Assembly: GCF_003667545.1 (NCBI RefSeq)
Contig: NZ_RCUV01000005.1
Coordinates: forward strand, 62,001-126,000
Source of the DNA: Mycetocola manganoxydans
GTDB taxonomy: Bacteria; Actinomycetota; Actinomycetes; Actinomycetales; Microbacteriaceae
DNA length: 64,000 bases
Direction: 5' to 3'
Shown: positions 15,143-24,179 of the stretch, one piece after another
Position numbering within the stretch: the first letter of the stretch is position 1
Layout: each line of letters starts with the position of its first letter
Made by a program: the position numbers and the translations under genes
The notes under the pieces: generated by a model
What the model was told of the DNA's origin: nothing
The model's database searches: none
The model's input: only the letters and a program-made list of their open reading frames with translations

Positions 15143-18100
15143 ATGTTCAACAAAATTCTCGTTGCCAACCGAGGCGAAATCGCCATCCGCGCGTTCCGCG
15201 CCGCTTACGAACTCGGGGCTAAAACCGTTGCCGTCTTCCCCTTCGAAGACCGCAACTCCATGCACAGGCTGAAAGCCGATGAGGCTTATCAGATCGGCGA
15301 ACCGGGTCACCCGGTGCGTGCCTACCTCGACGTTGCGGAGATCATCCGCGTCGCCCTCGAGTCCGGGGCGGATGCCATCTACCCCGGTTACGGGTTCCTC
15401 TCCGAGAACCCTGATCTGGCCGAGCAGGCCGCCGCGAACGGCATCACCTTCATCGGTCCGACCTCAGACGTGCTCAAGATGGCCGGCAACAAGGTCACCG
15501 CAAAGACCCACGCGATCGAGGCGGGCGTTCCCGTCCTCGCCTCCACCCCGGCCTCCCGTGACATCGACGAACTGCTCGCAGGCGCCGACGATGTCGGCTT
15601 CCCCCTGTTCGCCAAGGCTGTCGCCGGCGGCGGCGGACGAGGGATGCGACGTGTCAACACGAAGGACGAGCTCGCCCCCGCCCTGGCCGAGGCCATGCGT
15701 GAGGCAGACAGCGCCTTCGGCGACCCGACCATGTTCCTCGAGCAGGCCGTGATCAGGCCCCGCCACATCGAAGTCCAGGTCCTCGCAGACGCCAACGGTG
15801 AAACCGTGCACCTGTTCGAGCGGGACTGCTCGGTGCAGCGCCGTAACCAGAAGGTCGTGGAGATCGCTCCAGCACCGAACATCAGCGACGAGCTGCGTGC
15901 GAACCTGTACCGGGATGCCATCGCCTTCGCCCGCTCCATCGGCTATGTCAACGCCGGTACCGTCGAGTTCCTTCTCGACACCGCGGGTGAGCGTGCTGGC
16001 AAGCACGTCTTCATCGAGATGAACCCGCGCATCCAGGTCGAGCACACCGTGACAGAAGAAGTCACGGACGTCGACCTCGTCCAGGCCCAGATCCGCATCG
16101 CGGCTGGAGAGAGCCTCGCCGATCTGCGCCTCACGCAGGACCAGATCCAGCTCCACGGCGCGGCCCTGCAGTGCCGGATCACGACCGAGGACCCGTCACA
16201 GAACTTCCGCCCGGACACCGGCAAGATCACGACCTACCGCTCACCGGGTGGTGGCGGCATCCGTCTCGACGGCGGAACGATCAACCCCGGCGCACAGATC
16301 AGCCCGCACTTCGACTCCATGCTCGCGAAGATGACCTGCCGCGGCAGGGACTTCCCGGCCGCCGTTGCCCGTGCAAAGCGCGGGCTCGCCGAGTTCCGGA
16401 TCCGCGGCGTTTCAACGAACATCTCGTTCCTCCAGGCCGTTCTCGAAGACCCGTCGTTCGTCGCAGGTGACCTCAGCACGTCGTTCATCGACGAGCGCCC
16501 GCAGCTGGTCCAGGGCCGGGTCTCCAAGGACCGGGGTACGAAGATCATGAACTGGCTCGCCGACGTCACCGTGAACCAGCCGTACGGTCCGCGCCCGACC
16601 AATTTCCACCCGGTCGAGAAGCTGCCCGAGATCGACCTGAGCCAGCCCGCTCCCGCCGGTGCACGCCAGCGTCTGCTCGAACTGGGCCCGCAGGGATTTG
16701 CCCGCTCACTCCGCGAGCAGACAGCACTCGCCGTCACCGAGACGACGTTCCGCGATGCCCACCAGTCGCTGCTCGCGACGCGCGTGCGTACCCGTGACTT
16801 GCTCGCTGCTGCACCGCACGTGGCACGACTCACCCCTGAACTCCTCTCGGTCGAGGCCTGGGGAGGCGCCACGTATGACGTTGCCCTCCGGTTCCTCGGC
16901 GAAGACCCGTGGGAGCGGCTGTCGAGCCTGCGCGAAGCCCTGCCCAACATCAACATCCAGATGCTGCTCCGCGGCCGGAACACGGTCGGCTACACGCCGT
17001 ACCCGACAGCGGTGACGGATGCTTTCGTCCGCGAGGCAGCGGACAGCGGTGTCGACATCTTCCGCATCTTCGACGCGCTCAACGACGTCAACCAGATGCG
17101 GCCGGCGATCGACGCCGTGCTCGCCACCGGAACGACCGTCGCCGAGGTGGCCGTTTGCTACACGGGGGATCTCCTCGATCCGAACGAGGACCTCTACACT
17201 CTCGACTACTACCTCAAGCTCGCCGACGAGATCGTCGAAGCGGGCGCGCACATCCTCGCGATCAAGGACATGGCCGGGCTTCTCCGGCCGGCAGCGGCGG
17301 CACGACTCGTCTCCGCCTTCCGCGACCGGTTCGACCTCCCCGTGCACGTGCACACCCATGACACGGCAGGCGGTCAGCTCGCAACGTTGCTCGCCGCGAG
17401 CCAGGCCGGTGCCGACGCGGTCGACGTCGCCAGCGCACCGATGTCCGGGACCACCAGCCAGCCATCGGCGTCCGCCCTCGTTGCCGCCCTCGCGCACACC
17501 GAACGCGACACCGGACTCTCGCTCCAGGCCGTTACCGACCTCGAGCCGTACTGGGAAGCCGTGCGTCACATCTACAAGCCGTTCGAATCCGGGCTTCCCG
17601 GGCCGACCGGCCGTGTCTACCGCCACGAGATCCCGGGCGGCCAGCTGTCGAACCTGCGCCAGCAGGCGATCGCCCTCGGCCTCGCCGATCACTTCGAGCT
17701 GATCGAGGACATGTACGCCGCGGCGAACAACATCCTCGGTCGAGTTCCCAAGGTCACGCCGTCGTCGAAGGTCGTCGGCGACCTCGCCCTGTACCTCGCC
17801 GCTGTGAAGGCAGATCCTGCCGACTTCGCCGCGAACCCTGACAAGTACGACGTCCCGGACTCCGTCGTCGGCTTCATGGCCGGCGAGCTGGGCGACCTGC
17901 CCGGCGGCTGGCCCGAGCCGTTCCGCAGCAAGGTTCTCGCCGGCAGGAACATCAACATCGAGGTCGCGCCTCTCAGCGACGACGACCAGAAGCTTCTCGA
18001 CGGCAGCGCGACGGACCGGCGGGCAACGCTCAACCGCCTGTTGTTCGCTGCCCCGACGAAGCAATTCGAAACGGTGCGTGAGACCTACGGCGACCTGTCC

Positions 18101-18550
18101 GTCGTCGACACCATCGACTACCTGTACGGACTTGAGCCGGGCGAAGAGCACGTCATCGAGATCGCGAAGGGCGTCCGGCTGTACGCGGGACTCGAAGCGA
18201 TCGGTGAACCGGATGACAAGGGAATGCGCACCGTCATGACGACCCTCAACGGTCAGCTGCGTCCCGTGTTCATCCGGGACCAGAGCATCACCGTGGAGTC
18301 GAAGGTCGTCGAGAAGGCGGACACCTCGAAGCCAGGGCAGGTTGCTGCTCCGTTCTCGGGTGTCGTCACGCTCAAGGTGCAGGAAGGCGACGTCGTCGCA
18401 GCCGGTGATGCGGTGGCATCCATCGAGGCGATGAAGATGGAAGCTGCGATCACCACGGCGGTCGCCGGACGCGTCCAGCGACTCGCCATCCCCGGTACCC
18501 AGCAGGTGGAGGCGGGCGACCTCCTTGTCGTCGTCCAGCCAGGAGAGTAG
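15143..18550 (+). CDS. pyc: Pyruvate carboxylase
   Basis: 1135 aa, the normal length for the single-chain enzyme. It carboxylates pyruvate to oxaloacetate using ATP, bicarbonate and biotin, refilling the TCA cycle. Domains in order: biotin carboxylase (residues 1-450; MFNKILVANRGEIAIRAF, ATP-grasp KAVAGGGGRGMR, EMNPRIQVEHT), carboxyltransferase (about 530-800; TETTFRDAHQSLLATRVRT), the linker domain, and a biotinyl domain with EAMKMEA where Lys1098 carries biotin. The ATG at 15143 with AGAGG upstream is preferred; a GTG at 15116 is in frame. The orphan ParA is divergent from it and an EspI-like ATPase follows. Confidence 0.96.
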   Translation: MFNKILVANRGEIAIRAFRAAYELGAKTVAVFPFEDRNSMHRLKADEAYQIGEPGHPVRAYLDVAEIIRVALESGADAIYPGYGFLSENPDLAEQAAANGITFIGPTSDVLKMAGNKVTAKTHAIEAGVPVLASTPASRDIDELLAGADDVGFPLFAKAVAGGGGRGMRRVNTKDELAPALAEAMREADSAFGDPTMFLEQAVIRPRHIEVQVLADANGETVHLFERDCSVQRRNQKVVEIAPAPNISDELRANLYRDAIAFARSIGYVNAGTVEFLLDTAGERAGKHVFIEMNPRIQVEHTVTEEVTDVDLVQAQIRIAAGESLADLRLTQDQIQLHGAALQCRITTEDPSQNFRPDTGKITTYRSPGGGGIRLDGGTINPGAQISPHFDSMLAKMTCRGRDFPAAVARAKRGLAEFRIRGVSTNISFLQAVLEDPSFVAGDLSTSFIDERPQLVQGRVSKDRGTKIMNWLADVTVNQPYGPRPTNFHPVEKLPEIDLSQPAPAGARQRLLELGPQGFARSLREQTALAVTETTFRDAHQSLLATRVRTRDLLAAAPHVARLTPELLSVEAWGGATYDVALRFLGEDPWERLSSLREALPNINIQMLLRGRNTVGYTPYPTAVTDAFVREAADSGVDIFRIFDALNDVNQMRPAIDAVLATGTTVAEVAVCYTGDLLDPNEDLYTLDYYLKLADEIVEAGAHILAIKDMAGLLRPAAAARLVSAFRDRFDLPVHVHTHDTAGGQLATLLAASQAGADAVDVASAPMSGTTSQPSASALVAALAHTERDTGLSLQAVTDLEPYWEAVRHIYKPFESGLPGPTGRVYRHEIPGGQLSNLRQQAIALGLADHFELIEDMYAAANNILGRVPKVTPSSKVVGDLALYLAAVKADPADFAANPDKYDVPDSVVGFMAGELGDLPGGWPEPFRSKVLAGRNINIEVAPLSDDDQKLLDGSATDRRATLNRLLFAAPTKQFETVRETYGDLSVVDTIDYLYGLEPGEEHVIEIAKGVRLYAGLEAIGEPDDKGMRTVMTTLNGQLRPVFIRDQSITVESKVVEKADTSKPGQVAAPFSGVVTLKVQEGDVVAAGDAVASIEAMKMEAAITTAVAGRVQRLAIPGTQQVEAGDLLVVVQPGE

Positions 18551-18607
18551 GAGCCGCGGGGCTGCATGCCTAAACTTGGGGTCGAACCCGAACGAAGGAG
18601 GCAGCCC

Positions 18608-19870
18608 TTGGCTTCCAGCACACCTGGCCGTGGCACCCCGCGTCACTCCAGTGACGACGCCGTCGCGCCCCGGCTCGACGACGTCGGGGTCGACACGTCG
18701 TCGATCGAGCTGTCAGGGTCTCCGGCGACGCTCTCCGTCCAGTTCCCGGCAGCGCCGGTTCACGACATCCCTGAGGACGAGCTCGCGGTCGCCATCGATG
18801 ATGTTCCCGTGAACCCGGAGACACTCGACTCCGAGCACCGGAACACGCGTATCGTCGAGGTTTCTGCCGTCGCGTCCGATGCGGCCGAACCGCAGAGCAT
18901 CAGCGCGACGCGCTACCAGACCGGGGCCCCGGAGCCGTCCGCGCTGCTCACGAGCGAAAGACTTCTCGACGGCACCCCTGCCACCAGGACGCCACCGGAG
19001 GGACGCTGGCAGAAGCTCGTCTACGACGTGACGCGTTCCCGAGTGAACCTCGGCGATTCAGCCCGGGCGGTGGCACGCAAGGAGCTCGACGCGCGCATCC
19101 GGCGACGCTGGGAGGGCGGTGCACGGTTCGTGCCCGTTCTCACCCGCAAGGGCGGCGTCGGCAAGACCACCGTCACAGCACTGCTCGGGATGGCTCTCGC
19201 GGATGCCAGGGACGACCGCGTCATCGCGATCGACGCGAACCCGGACAGGGGAACCCTCTCTGAACGGATCGCGCAGCACACCGACTACACGGTGCGTGAC
19301 ATCGTCCGTGACATCGACAGCATCACCGGGTACTCCGAATTCTCCGACCGGGTCGCGCGCGACGAGACCAGGCTCGACGTTCTTGCCTCCGACACGGACC
19401 CTCACCTCGCCGAGGCGTTCAACGAAGCCGACTACAACACGGTCGCCGACCTCGCCGCCCGCTACTACTCGCTCGTCCTCACCGATTGCGGCACCGGGAT
19501 CGTGCACTCCGTCATGCGGGCCACCCTCGCCCGCGCGGATTCCGTCGTCATCGTGTCCGGTGCGAGCGTCGACGAGGCGCGGCTGGCATCCGAGACGCTG
19601 ACCTGGCTCGAACAGAACGGGTACGATCGCCTCGTGAAAGAGGCCGTCGTCGTGCTGAACACCGCAACACACGGCGCACACATGGTTCGCCTTGATGAGA
19701 TCGAAACGCACTTCCAGTCCCGGGTGCGCGAGATCGTGCGGATCCCGTACGACCCACAACTCGCAGCGGGCTCCGCCATATCCTTCCGGGACCTGCGCCC
19801 GGTCACCCGCCATGCCGCGAGAACCCTCGCTGCACTCGTCGTCGAGGGTCTGCCCTCGCGACGGGCCTGA
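18608..19870 (+). CDS. MinD/ParA-type ATPase, EspI-like
   Basis: 420 aa from a TTG at 18608 with a clear AAGGAGG six bases upstream; an ATG at 18566 lacks a ribosome-binding site. The first 135 or so residues are acidic, proline-rich and probably disordered. Then comes a linker ([23 protein letters not shown]) and a MinD/ParA domain: [35 protein letters not shown] and [13 protein letters not shown]. The linker plus [10 protein letters not shown] pattern is that of ESX-associated EspI and related ATPases. No type VII secretion gene lies in the window. It precedes peptide deformylase by 16 bases. Confidence 0.83.
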   Translation: MASSTPGRGTPRHSSDDAVAPRLDDVGVDTSSIELSGSPATLSVQFPAAPVHDIPEDELAVAIDDVPVNPETLDSEHRNTRIVEVSAVASDAAEPQSISATRYQTGAPEPSALLTSERLLDGTPATRTPPEGRWQKLVYDVTRSRVNLGDSARAVARKELDARIRRRWEGGARFVPVLTRKGGVGKTTVTALLGMALADARDDRVIAIDANPDRGTLSERIAQHTDYTVRDIVRDIDSITGYSEFSDRVARDETRLDVLASDTDPHLAEAFNEADYNTVADLAARYYSLVLTDCGTGIVHSVMRATLARADSVVIVSGASVDEARLASETLTWLEQNGYDRLVKEAVVVLNTATHGAHMVRLDEIETHFQSRVREIVRIPYDPQLAAGSAISFRDLRPVTRHAARTLAALVVEGLPSRRA

Positions 19871-19886
19871 CCCACGAAAGATCCCA

Positions 19887-20378
19887 GTGACAGAACGACG
19901 AATCCGTATTTTCGGGGACCCCGTCCTCAAGACAGCATCCGATCCGATCGACGCCATCGATGACGGAGTCCGGGGCCTCGTCGACGACCTGCTCGACAGC
20001 GTGCGGCCCCCGGGACGGGCCGGCGTCGCTGCGAGCCAGATCGGCGTGAACCTGCGTGCCTTCAGCTACAACATCGACGGCGACATCGGCTACATCCTCA
20101 ACCCGGTGATCGTCGAGACGCGTGGCGAGAAAGAACCGGTCGACGAGGGATGCCTGTCGGTGCCTGGTCTCTGGTACCCGACCCCGCGGTATCCGTTCGT
20201 CCGTGTCGTCGGCAACGACCTCGACGGCGAGCCGGTCGAGCTCAGCGGGACGGGGCTGCTCGCCCAGGCGCTTCAGCACGAGGTCGACCACCTCGACGGG
20301 CTGCTGTATCTCGACCGTCTCGACAAGGAGAACCGGCGTGCGGCGATGAAGGAAGTCCGCGAGAGCGACTGGTTCTGA
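19887..20378 (+). CDS. def: Peptide deformylase
   Basis: 163 aa from a GTG at 19887. It removes the formyl group from the N-terminal methionine of nascent proteins, using a metal ion. The three motifs are present: AGVAASQIG (motif I), EGCLSVPG (Cys89) and QHEVDHLDG (His131, Glu132, His135), together the metal ligands and catalytic Glu. It follows the EspI-like ATPase gene by 16 bases on the same strand and ends at a strong hairpin. There is no methionyl-tRNA formyltransferase gene beside it, so this may be one of several deformylases in the genome. Confidence 0.93.
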   Translation: MTERRIRIFGDPVLKTASDPIDAIDDGVRGLVDDLLDSVRPPGRAGVAASQIGVNLRAFSYNIDGDIGYILNPVIVETRGEKEPVDEGCLSVPGLWYPTPRYPFVRVVGNDLDGEPVELSGTGLLAQALQHEVDHLDGLLYLDRLDKENRRAAMKEVRESDWF

Positions 20379-20393
20379 TCGCCCCCACGAGAA

Positions 20394-20429
20394 AACGGCC
20401 CCGAACCCTGCGAAGGGATCGGGGCCGTT
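20394..20429. terminator. Bidirectional terminator between def and acyl-CoA ligase
   Basis: An 11-bp stem (AACGGCCCCGA with TCGGGGCCGTT) is extended inward by CCCT/AGGG. It is followed by CTCGTTT on the plus strand and has AAAA on the other side, serving both convergent genes. Confidence 0.8.
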
Positions 20430-20445
20430 GCTCGTTTAAGGAGCT

Positions 20446-22272
20446 CTAACCGAGGGGGATGCCCTGGGTCGGCGCGTCCGCGTACAGCGCGTCGATGTCT
20501 GTGGCGAAGTCCTTGAGTATGACGTGGCGCTTGATGCTGAGCTTCGGCGTCAGGTGCCCACTCGCCTCGGTGAACTCCGTCGGGAGGACGACGAACTTAC
20601 GGATGGACTCCGCACGGGAGACTTTGGTGTTCGCAGCGTCGATCGCCCGCTGGATCTCGTCGAGCACGGCCGGGTTCTTCGCTGCCTGCTCGAGGCTGAG
20701 CGTGGCTTCCTGACCGTTGTTGCCGAGCCAGGTGGGCAGCATCTCCGAGTCGAGCGTGATGAGTGCCGAGATGAACGGACGCTGGTCTCCGACGACGACG
20801 ACCTGTCCGACGACGGGGTTCGACCGAATGGGGTCCTCGAGGCCGGCGGGGGCGACGTTCTTGCCCGCTGCAGTGACGATGATCTCCTTCTTGCGGCCGG
20901 TGATCGTGAGGTTTCCGTCCTTGTCGAACGATCCCAGGTCACCGGTGCGGAACCAGCCGTCGTTGAACGCTTCGGCTGTGGCCTCGGGGTTCTTCCAGTA
21001 CTCCTTGAAGACGTTGATGCCCTTGACCTCGATCTCACCGTCATCCAGGGTCCGGATGGCGACACCGGGCATCGCCGGTCCCACTGTCCCGATCGGGGTC
21101 TTGCCTGGGCGGCCGACCGTTGCGGGTGCCGTGGTCTCGGTGAGGCCGTAACCCTCGAGGATCTCGATACCCAGGCTGTGGAAGAAGTGCCCGAGTCGCG
21201 GTCCGAGCGGCGCCGAACCGGAGACAGCGTATTCGACGTGGCCGCCCATTGCGGTACGGAGCTTGCTGTAGACCAGTTTGTCGAAGAGCTTGAATTGCAG
21301 CTTGAGGCCGAGCGGGATCGAGTCGCCCTTCTGCTTCGCCATCGAGTGGGCGACGGCGACATCTGCTCCGCGGCGGAAGATCTTGCCCTTTCCGCCCGCT
21401 TCAGCCTTCTGCTCGGCCGAGTTGTAGACCTTCTCGAAGACACGCGGTACGGCAAGGAGGTAGGTCGGCTTGAACGATCCGAGCGACGGCAACAGTTGTT
21501 TGGTGTCCGGCTGGTGCCCGGTCTTCACACCGGCGTGAACGTTGAGTACCGAAATGAACCGGGCGAAGACGTGCGCGAGGGTGATGAAGAGGAGAGTGGA
21601 TGCTCCGCTCGGGGCGGCCACGACCTCGCGGAGAGCGACGGCGGAGTTCCGAGACAGCTCGACGAAGTTCGAGTGGGTGAGGACACAGCCCTTCGGCTTT
21701 CCTGTGGAACCGGACGTGTAGATGAGGGTGGCAATATCCGAGCCGACTGCAAGCTGGCGGCGACGTTCGATCTCTTCGTCTGGGACGTCAGCGCCGCTCG
21801 CGGCCAGCTTGTCGAGGTCACCGAGGTTGATCTGCCACACGTTGCGGACGAGGGGAAGCTCCGGGTGGATTTCGTCAAACCGTGCGAAGTGGTCAGCCGA
21901 TTCGAGGATGGCGGCAACGGCGCCGGAATCGCTCATGTTCCACTGGACCTGGCTGGGGGAGCTGGTCTCGTAGATGGGGACGAGGACAGCACCGGCGAAC
22001 CAGGTGGCGAAGTCGATGAGAGACCATTCGTAGCTGGTCTTCGCCATGAGACCGATCTTGTCGCCGGGTTCGATTCCCGCTGCGACCAAGCCCTTGGCGA
22101 GGGCGACGACCTGGCGGTGGAACTCTGCTGCGGAAACGTCCTCCCACGAGCCTCCGCGGGGGAGGGCGAACAGAGGCGCATTCGGCGTGAGCTTCACCCG
22201 CTCGACCAACAGGTCGGTGGTGTTGCCGTTCGGGTCGGCGGGGACGAGGGAGGGGACTTCAAACTGTTCCAC
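20446..22272 (-). CDS. Long-chain fatty acid-CoA ligase (AMP-forming)
   Basis: 608 aa. It activates fatty acids to acyl-CoA through an acyl-adenylate. Adenylation-domain motifs are present: LIYTSGSTGKPKGC (P-loop), EGYGLTETTAP, GWFRTGDLGSFDKDG and the hinge ITGRKKEIIVTAAGKNVAP. A GTG at 22272 has AAAGGAG five bases upstream. In M. tuberculosis the equivalent position holds fadD15 (Rv2187), upstream of the acyltransferase and aroG, so synteny extends to this gene. It is divergent from the glucokinase gene; the 173-base gap contains a long perfect dyad. Confidence 0.93.
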   Translation of the reverse strand: MEQFEVPSLVPADPNGNTTDLLVERVKLTPNAPLFALPRGGSWEDVSAAEFHRQVVALAKGLVAAGIEPGDKIGLMAKTSYEWSLIDFATWFAGAVLVPIYETSSPSQVQWNMSDSGAVAAILESADHFARFDEIHPELPLVRNVWQINLGDLDKLAASGADVPDEEIERRRQLAVGSDIATLIYTSGSTGKPKGCVLTHSNFVELSRNSAVALREVVAAPSGASTLLFITLAHVFARFISVLNVHAGVKTGHQPDTKQLLPSLGSFKPTYLLAVPRVFEKVYNSAEQKAEAGGKGKIFRRGADVAVAHSMAKQKGDSIPLGLKLQFKLFDKLVYSKLRTAMGGHVEYAVSGSAPLGPRLGHFFHSLGIEILEGYGLTETTAPATVGRPGKTPIGTVGPAMPGVAIRTLDDGEIEVKGINVFKEYWKNPEATAEAFNDGWFRTGDLGSFDKDGNLTITGRKKEIIVTAAGKNVAPAGLEDPIRSNPVVGQVVVVGDQRPFISALITLDSEMLPTWLGNNGQEATLSLEQAAKNPAVLDEIQRAIDAANTKVSRAESIRKFVVLPTEFTEASGHLTPKLSIKRHVILKDFATDIDALYADAPTQGIPLG

Positions 22273-22358
22273 GGTAGCTCCTTTGGTACCTGTAGGGGCA
22301 AGGTACGTCTACTCTAGGGGGCAGTCGAGCGCCGACCCCTGTTCTCGTGGCGGGAGTT

Positions 22359-22386
22359 GGCCCGGATCACTAAACTGATCCGGGCC
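22359..22386. promoter_or_regulatory. Perfect 11-bp inverted repeat upstream of glucokinase
   Basis: GGCCCGGATCA (22359-22369) and TGATCCGGGCC (22376-22386) flank CTAAAC. TAAACT (22371-22376), a -10-like hexamer, sits in the centre. It could be an operator covering the promoter of the ROK glucokinase gene (start 22446), or a hairpin ending something upstream; no T-run follows. Confidence 0.5.
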
Positions 22387-22445
22387 GCGAGGAACGTTGT
22401 TGTGGCTTTCGGCAGTCCACCCCCCACTTTGGAGGTCTTTTTCGC

Positions 22446-23411
22446 GTGCACGCCATTGGTATCGACATCGGTGGAACGAAGATCGCCGGAGCGCTCGTCG
22501 ACGACGACGGACATGTCGTCGCTGAAGCCCGCATCCCGACCCCCACCGGTCCGACCCAACTGATCGAGGACGCGGTCGTGGACATGGTCAATACTCTGGC
22601 AGCCGGCCGCGACGTCGAGGGCGTCGGTGTGGCAGCCGCAGGGTTCATCGATGCAGCCCAGTCGACGGTCTACTACGCTCCCAACATCAACTGGCGGAAC
22701 GAACCATTCCAGAGCCGACTCGCCGCGCGGATCGATCTTCCGATCGTCATCGAAAACGACGCGAATGCTGCCGGCTGGGCCGAATTCCGGTTCGGGGCCG
22801 GTCGGCTGGTGAGCGACATGGTCATGCTCACGATCGGCACGGGCGTCGGCGGTGCTTTCGTCACGGGAGACAAGCTGTTCCGCGGTGGGTTCGGTGCCGG
22901 AGCGGAGCTCGGGCACCTGCGGCTCATCCCCGATGGACTTCCGTGCGGCTGTGGACAGCACGGGTGCCTCGAACAGTACGGGTCGGGGCGGGCGCTGCTC
23001 CGTATGGCCAATGAATTCGCCGACGCCGGGGGCATCGGCCAGGCCCTGGCCGAACGCAGGAACGTCTCCGGCGTCCTCACCGGGCACGACGTCGCCGACC
23101 TCATCGCGGAGGGAGACGGGGGCGCCCTCGCTGCCCTGCGCCAGCTCGGCAACTGGCTGGGCCAGGGCTGCGCGACGCTCGGCGCCATCCTCGACCCGCA
23201 GCTCTTCGTCTTCGGCGGGGGAGTGGCGCAGGTCGGCGAACTCCTGCTCGAGCCGATCCGTCACGCCTATCTTGAGCACCTTCCCGCGCGGGGCTACCAC
23301 CCGGAGCCTGAATTCCGCATCGCGGAACTGGTGAACGACGCCGGTGTCGTCGGTGCCGCCGACCTCGCCCGGGTGTCAGCACGTCGTACCGCTCCGGCGA
23401 ACCGGCAGTAA
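22446..23411 (+). CDS. ROK-family glucokinase
   Basis: 321 aa from a GTG, with GGAGG ten bases upstream. It phosphorylates glucose to glucose-6-phosphate in the cytoplasm. It shows the ATP-binding IGIDIGGTKIAGALV at the N-terminus, VIENDANAAGWAEF with the catalytic Asp, LTIGTGVGGAFV, GAELGHLRL, and the ROK zinc motif CGCGQHGCLEQ. There is no N-terminal DNA-binding domain, so it is the enzyme and not a ROK repressor. Polyphosphate-dependent activity is possible in actinobacteria but cannot be decided here. The PlsC-type gene follows after 17 bases. Confidence 0.92.
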   Translation: MHAIGIDIGGTKIAGALVDDDGHVVAEARIPTPTGPTQLIEDAVVDMVNTLAAGRDVEGVGVAAAGFIDAAQSTVYYAPNINWRNEPFQSRLAARIDLPIVIENDANAAGWAEFRFGAGRLVSDMVMLTIGTGVGGAFVTGDKLFRGGFGAGAELGHLRLIPDGLPCGCGQHGCLEQYGSGRALLRMANEFADAGGIGQALAERRNVSGVLTGHDVADLIAEGDGGALAALRQLGNWLGQGCATLGAILDPQLFVFGGGVAQVGELLLEPIRHAYLEHLPARGYHPEPEFRIAELVNDAGVVGAADLARVSARRTAPANRQ

Positions 23412-23428
23412 GGGATACTGGAACGACG

Positions 23429-24118
23429 ATGTTCTATTGGTTCATGAAGTACCTGGTGGCTGGACCGCTGTTCAAGACGCTGTTCCGCCCGTGGGTGATC
23501 GGCCAGGACAACATCCCCAAGACCGGCGGGGCGATCCTCGCCTCCAACCACCTGTCTGTCATCGACTCGGTGTTCCTGCCGCTGTACCTCGATCGCAGGA
23601 TCTCTTTTCTCGCGAAGAGCGAGTACTTCACCGGCAAGGGACTCAAGGGCTGGGCCACCCGGACGTTCATGAAGGCGACGGGGCAGCTCCCGATCGACCG
23701 TTCCGGCGGCAAAGCGTCAGAAGCGTCACTCAACACCGGTCTCCGCATCCTCGGTGGCGGAGACCTCCTGGGCATCTACCCGGAGGGCACACGCAGCCCT
23801 GACGGCAAGATGTACCGCGGGCGAACGGGCGTGGCACGCATGGTCCTCGAAGCCGGCGTTCCGATCATCCCCATCGCCATGGTCGACACCGAGAAGATGA
23901 TGCCGATCGGAACGACCCTGCCGCGACTTCGGCGGATCGGGATCATCATCGGCGAACCGCTCGACTTCAGCCGGTTCGAGGGGATGGAAGGTGACCGCTT
24001 CATCCTCCGATCGATCACGGACGAGCTGATGTACGAGATGCAGCGCTTGAGCAAGCAGGAATACGTCGATGTGTACGCGACGAGCGTGAAGGAAAAGGCG
24101 CCAACTCTTTCGCGGTAG
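23429..24118 (+). CDS. 1-acylglycerol-3-phosphate acyltransferase (PlsC family)
   Basis: 229 aa. It acylates a lysophospholipid, usually to phosphatidic acid, at the inner face of the membrane. The HX4D motif is NHLSVIDSVF, with the second block FLAKSEYF and the third block GIYPEGTRSPDG (glycerol-phosphate binding), then VPIIPIAMV. A hydrophobic N-terminus (FYWFMKYLVAGPLFKTLF) would associate with the membrane. It corresponds to Rv2182c in the syntenic M. tuberculosis block and is likely co-transcribed with the glucokinase gene upstream. Confidence 0.92.
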   Translation: MFYWFMKYLVAGPLFKTLFRPWVIGQDNIPKTGGAILASNHLSVIDSVFLPLYLDRRISFLAKSEYFTGKGLKGWATRTFMKATGQLPIDRSGGKASEASLNTGLRILGGGDLLGIYPEGTRSPDGKMYRGRTGVARMVLEAGVPIIPIAMVDTEKMMPIGTTLPRLRRIGIIIGEPLDFSRFEGMEGDRFILRSITDELMYEMQRLSKQEYVDVYATSVKEKAPTLSR

Positions 24119-24169
24119 GGTTGGAAATCGGGCCCGTCGTGGTGCTCACTTCCCCTTCTGAGAGAAACA

Positions 24170-24179
24170 GGAACGTTCC
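24170..24179. promoter_or_regulatory. Palindrome at the aroG ribosome-binding site
   Basis: GGAACGTTCC is a perfect 10-base palindrome directly abutting the GTG start at 24180 and overlapping the only Shine-Dalgarno-like bases (AGGA). Confidence 0.3.

Noticed and set aside
18566-18607. ATG at 18566 as the start of the EspI-like ATPase
   Set aside because: No ribosome-binding site precedes it, while the TTG at 18608 has AAGGAGG at ideal spacing.
16706-18646. A 646-codon open frame antisense to pyruvate carboxylase
   Set aside because: It is the mirror frame of a highly conserved gene in GC-rich DNA; its translation is Arg/Val/Asp/Gly-rich and resembles no family.
20524-22317. A 597-codon plus-strand frame opposite the acyl-CoA ligase
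   Set aside because: Shadow of the ligase gene; composition is that of a reverse frame.
22446-23411. ROK protein considered as a transcriptional repressor
   Set aside because: It starts directly at the ATP-binding domain and has no helix-turn-helix; the catalytic ENDANA motif is intact.
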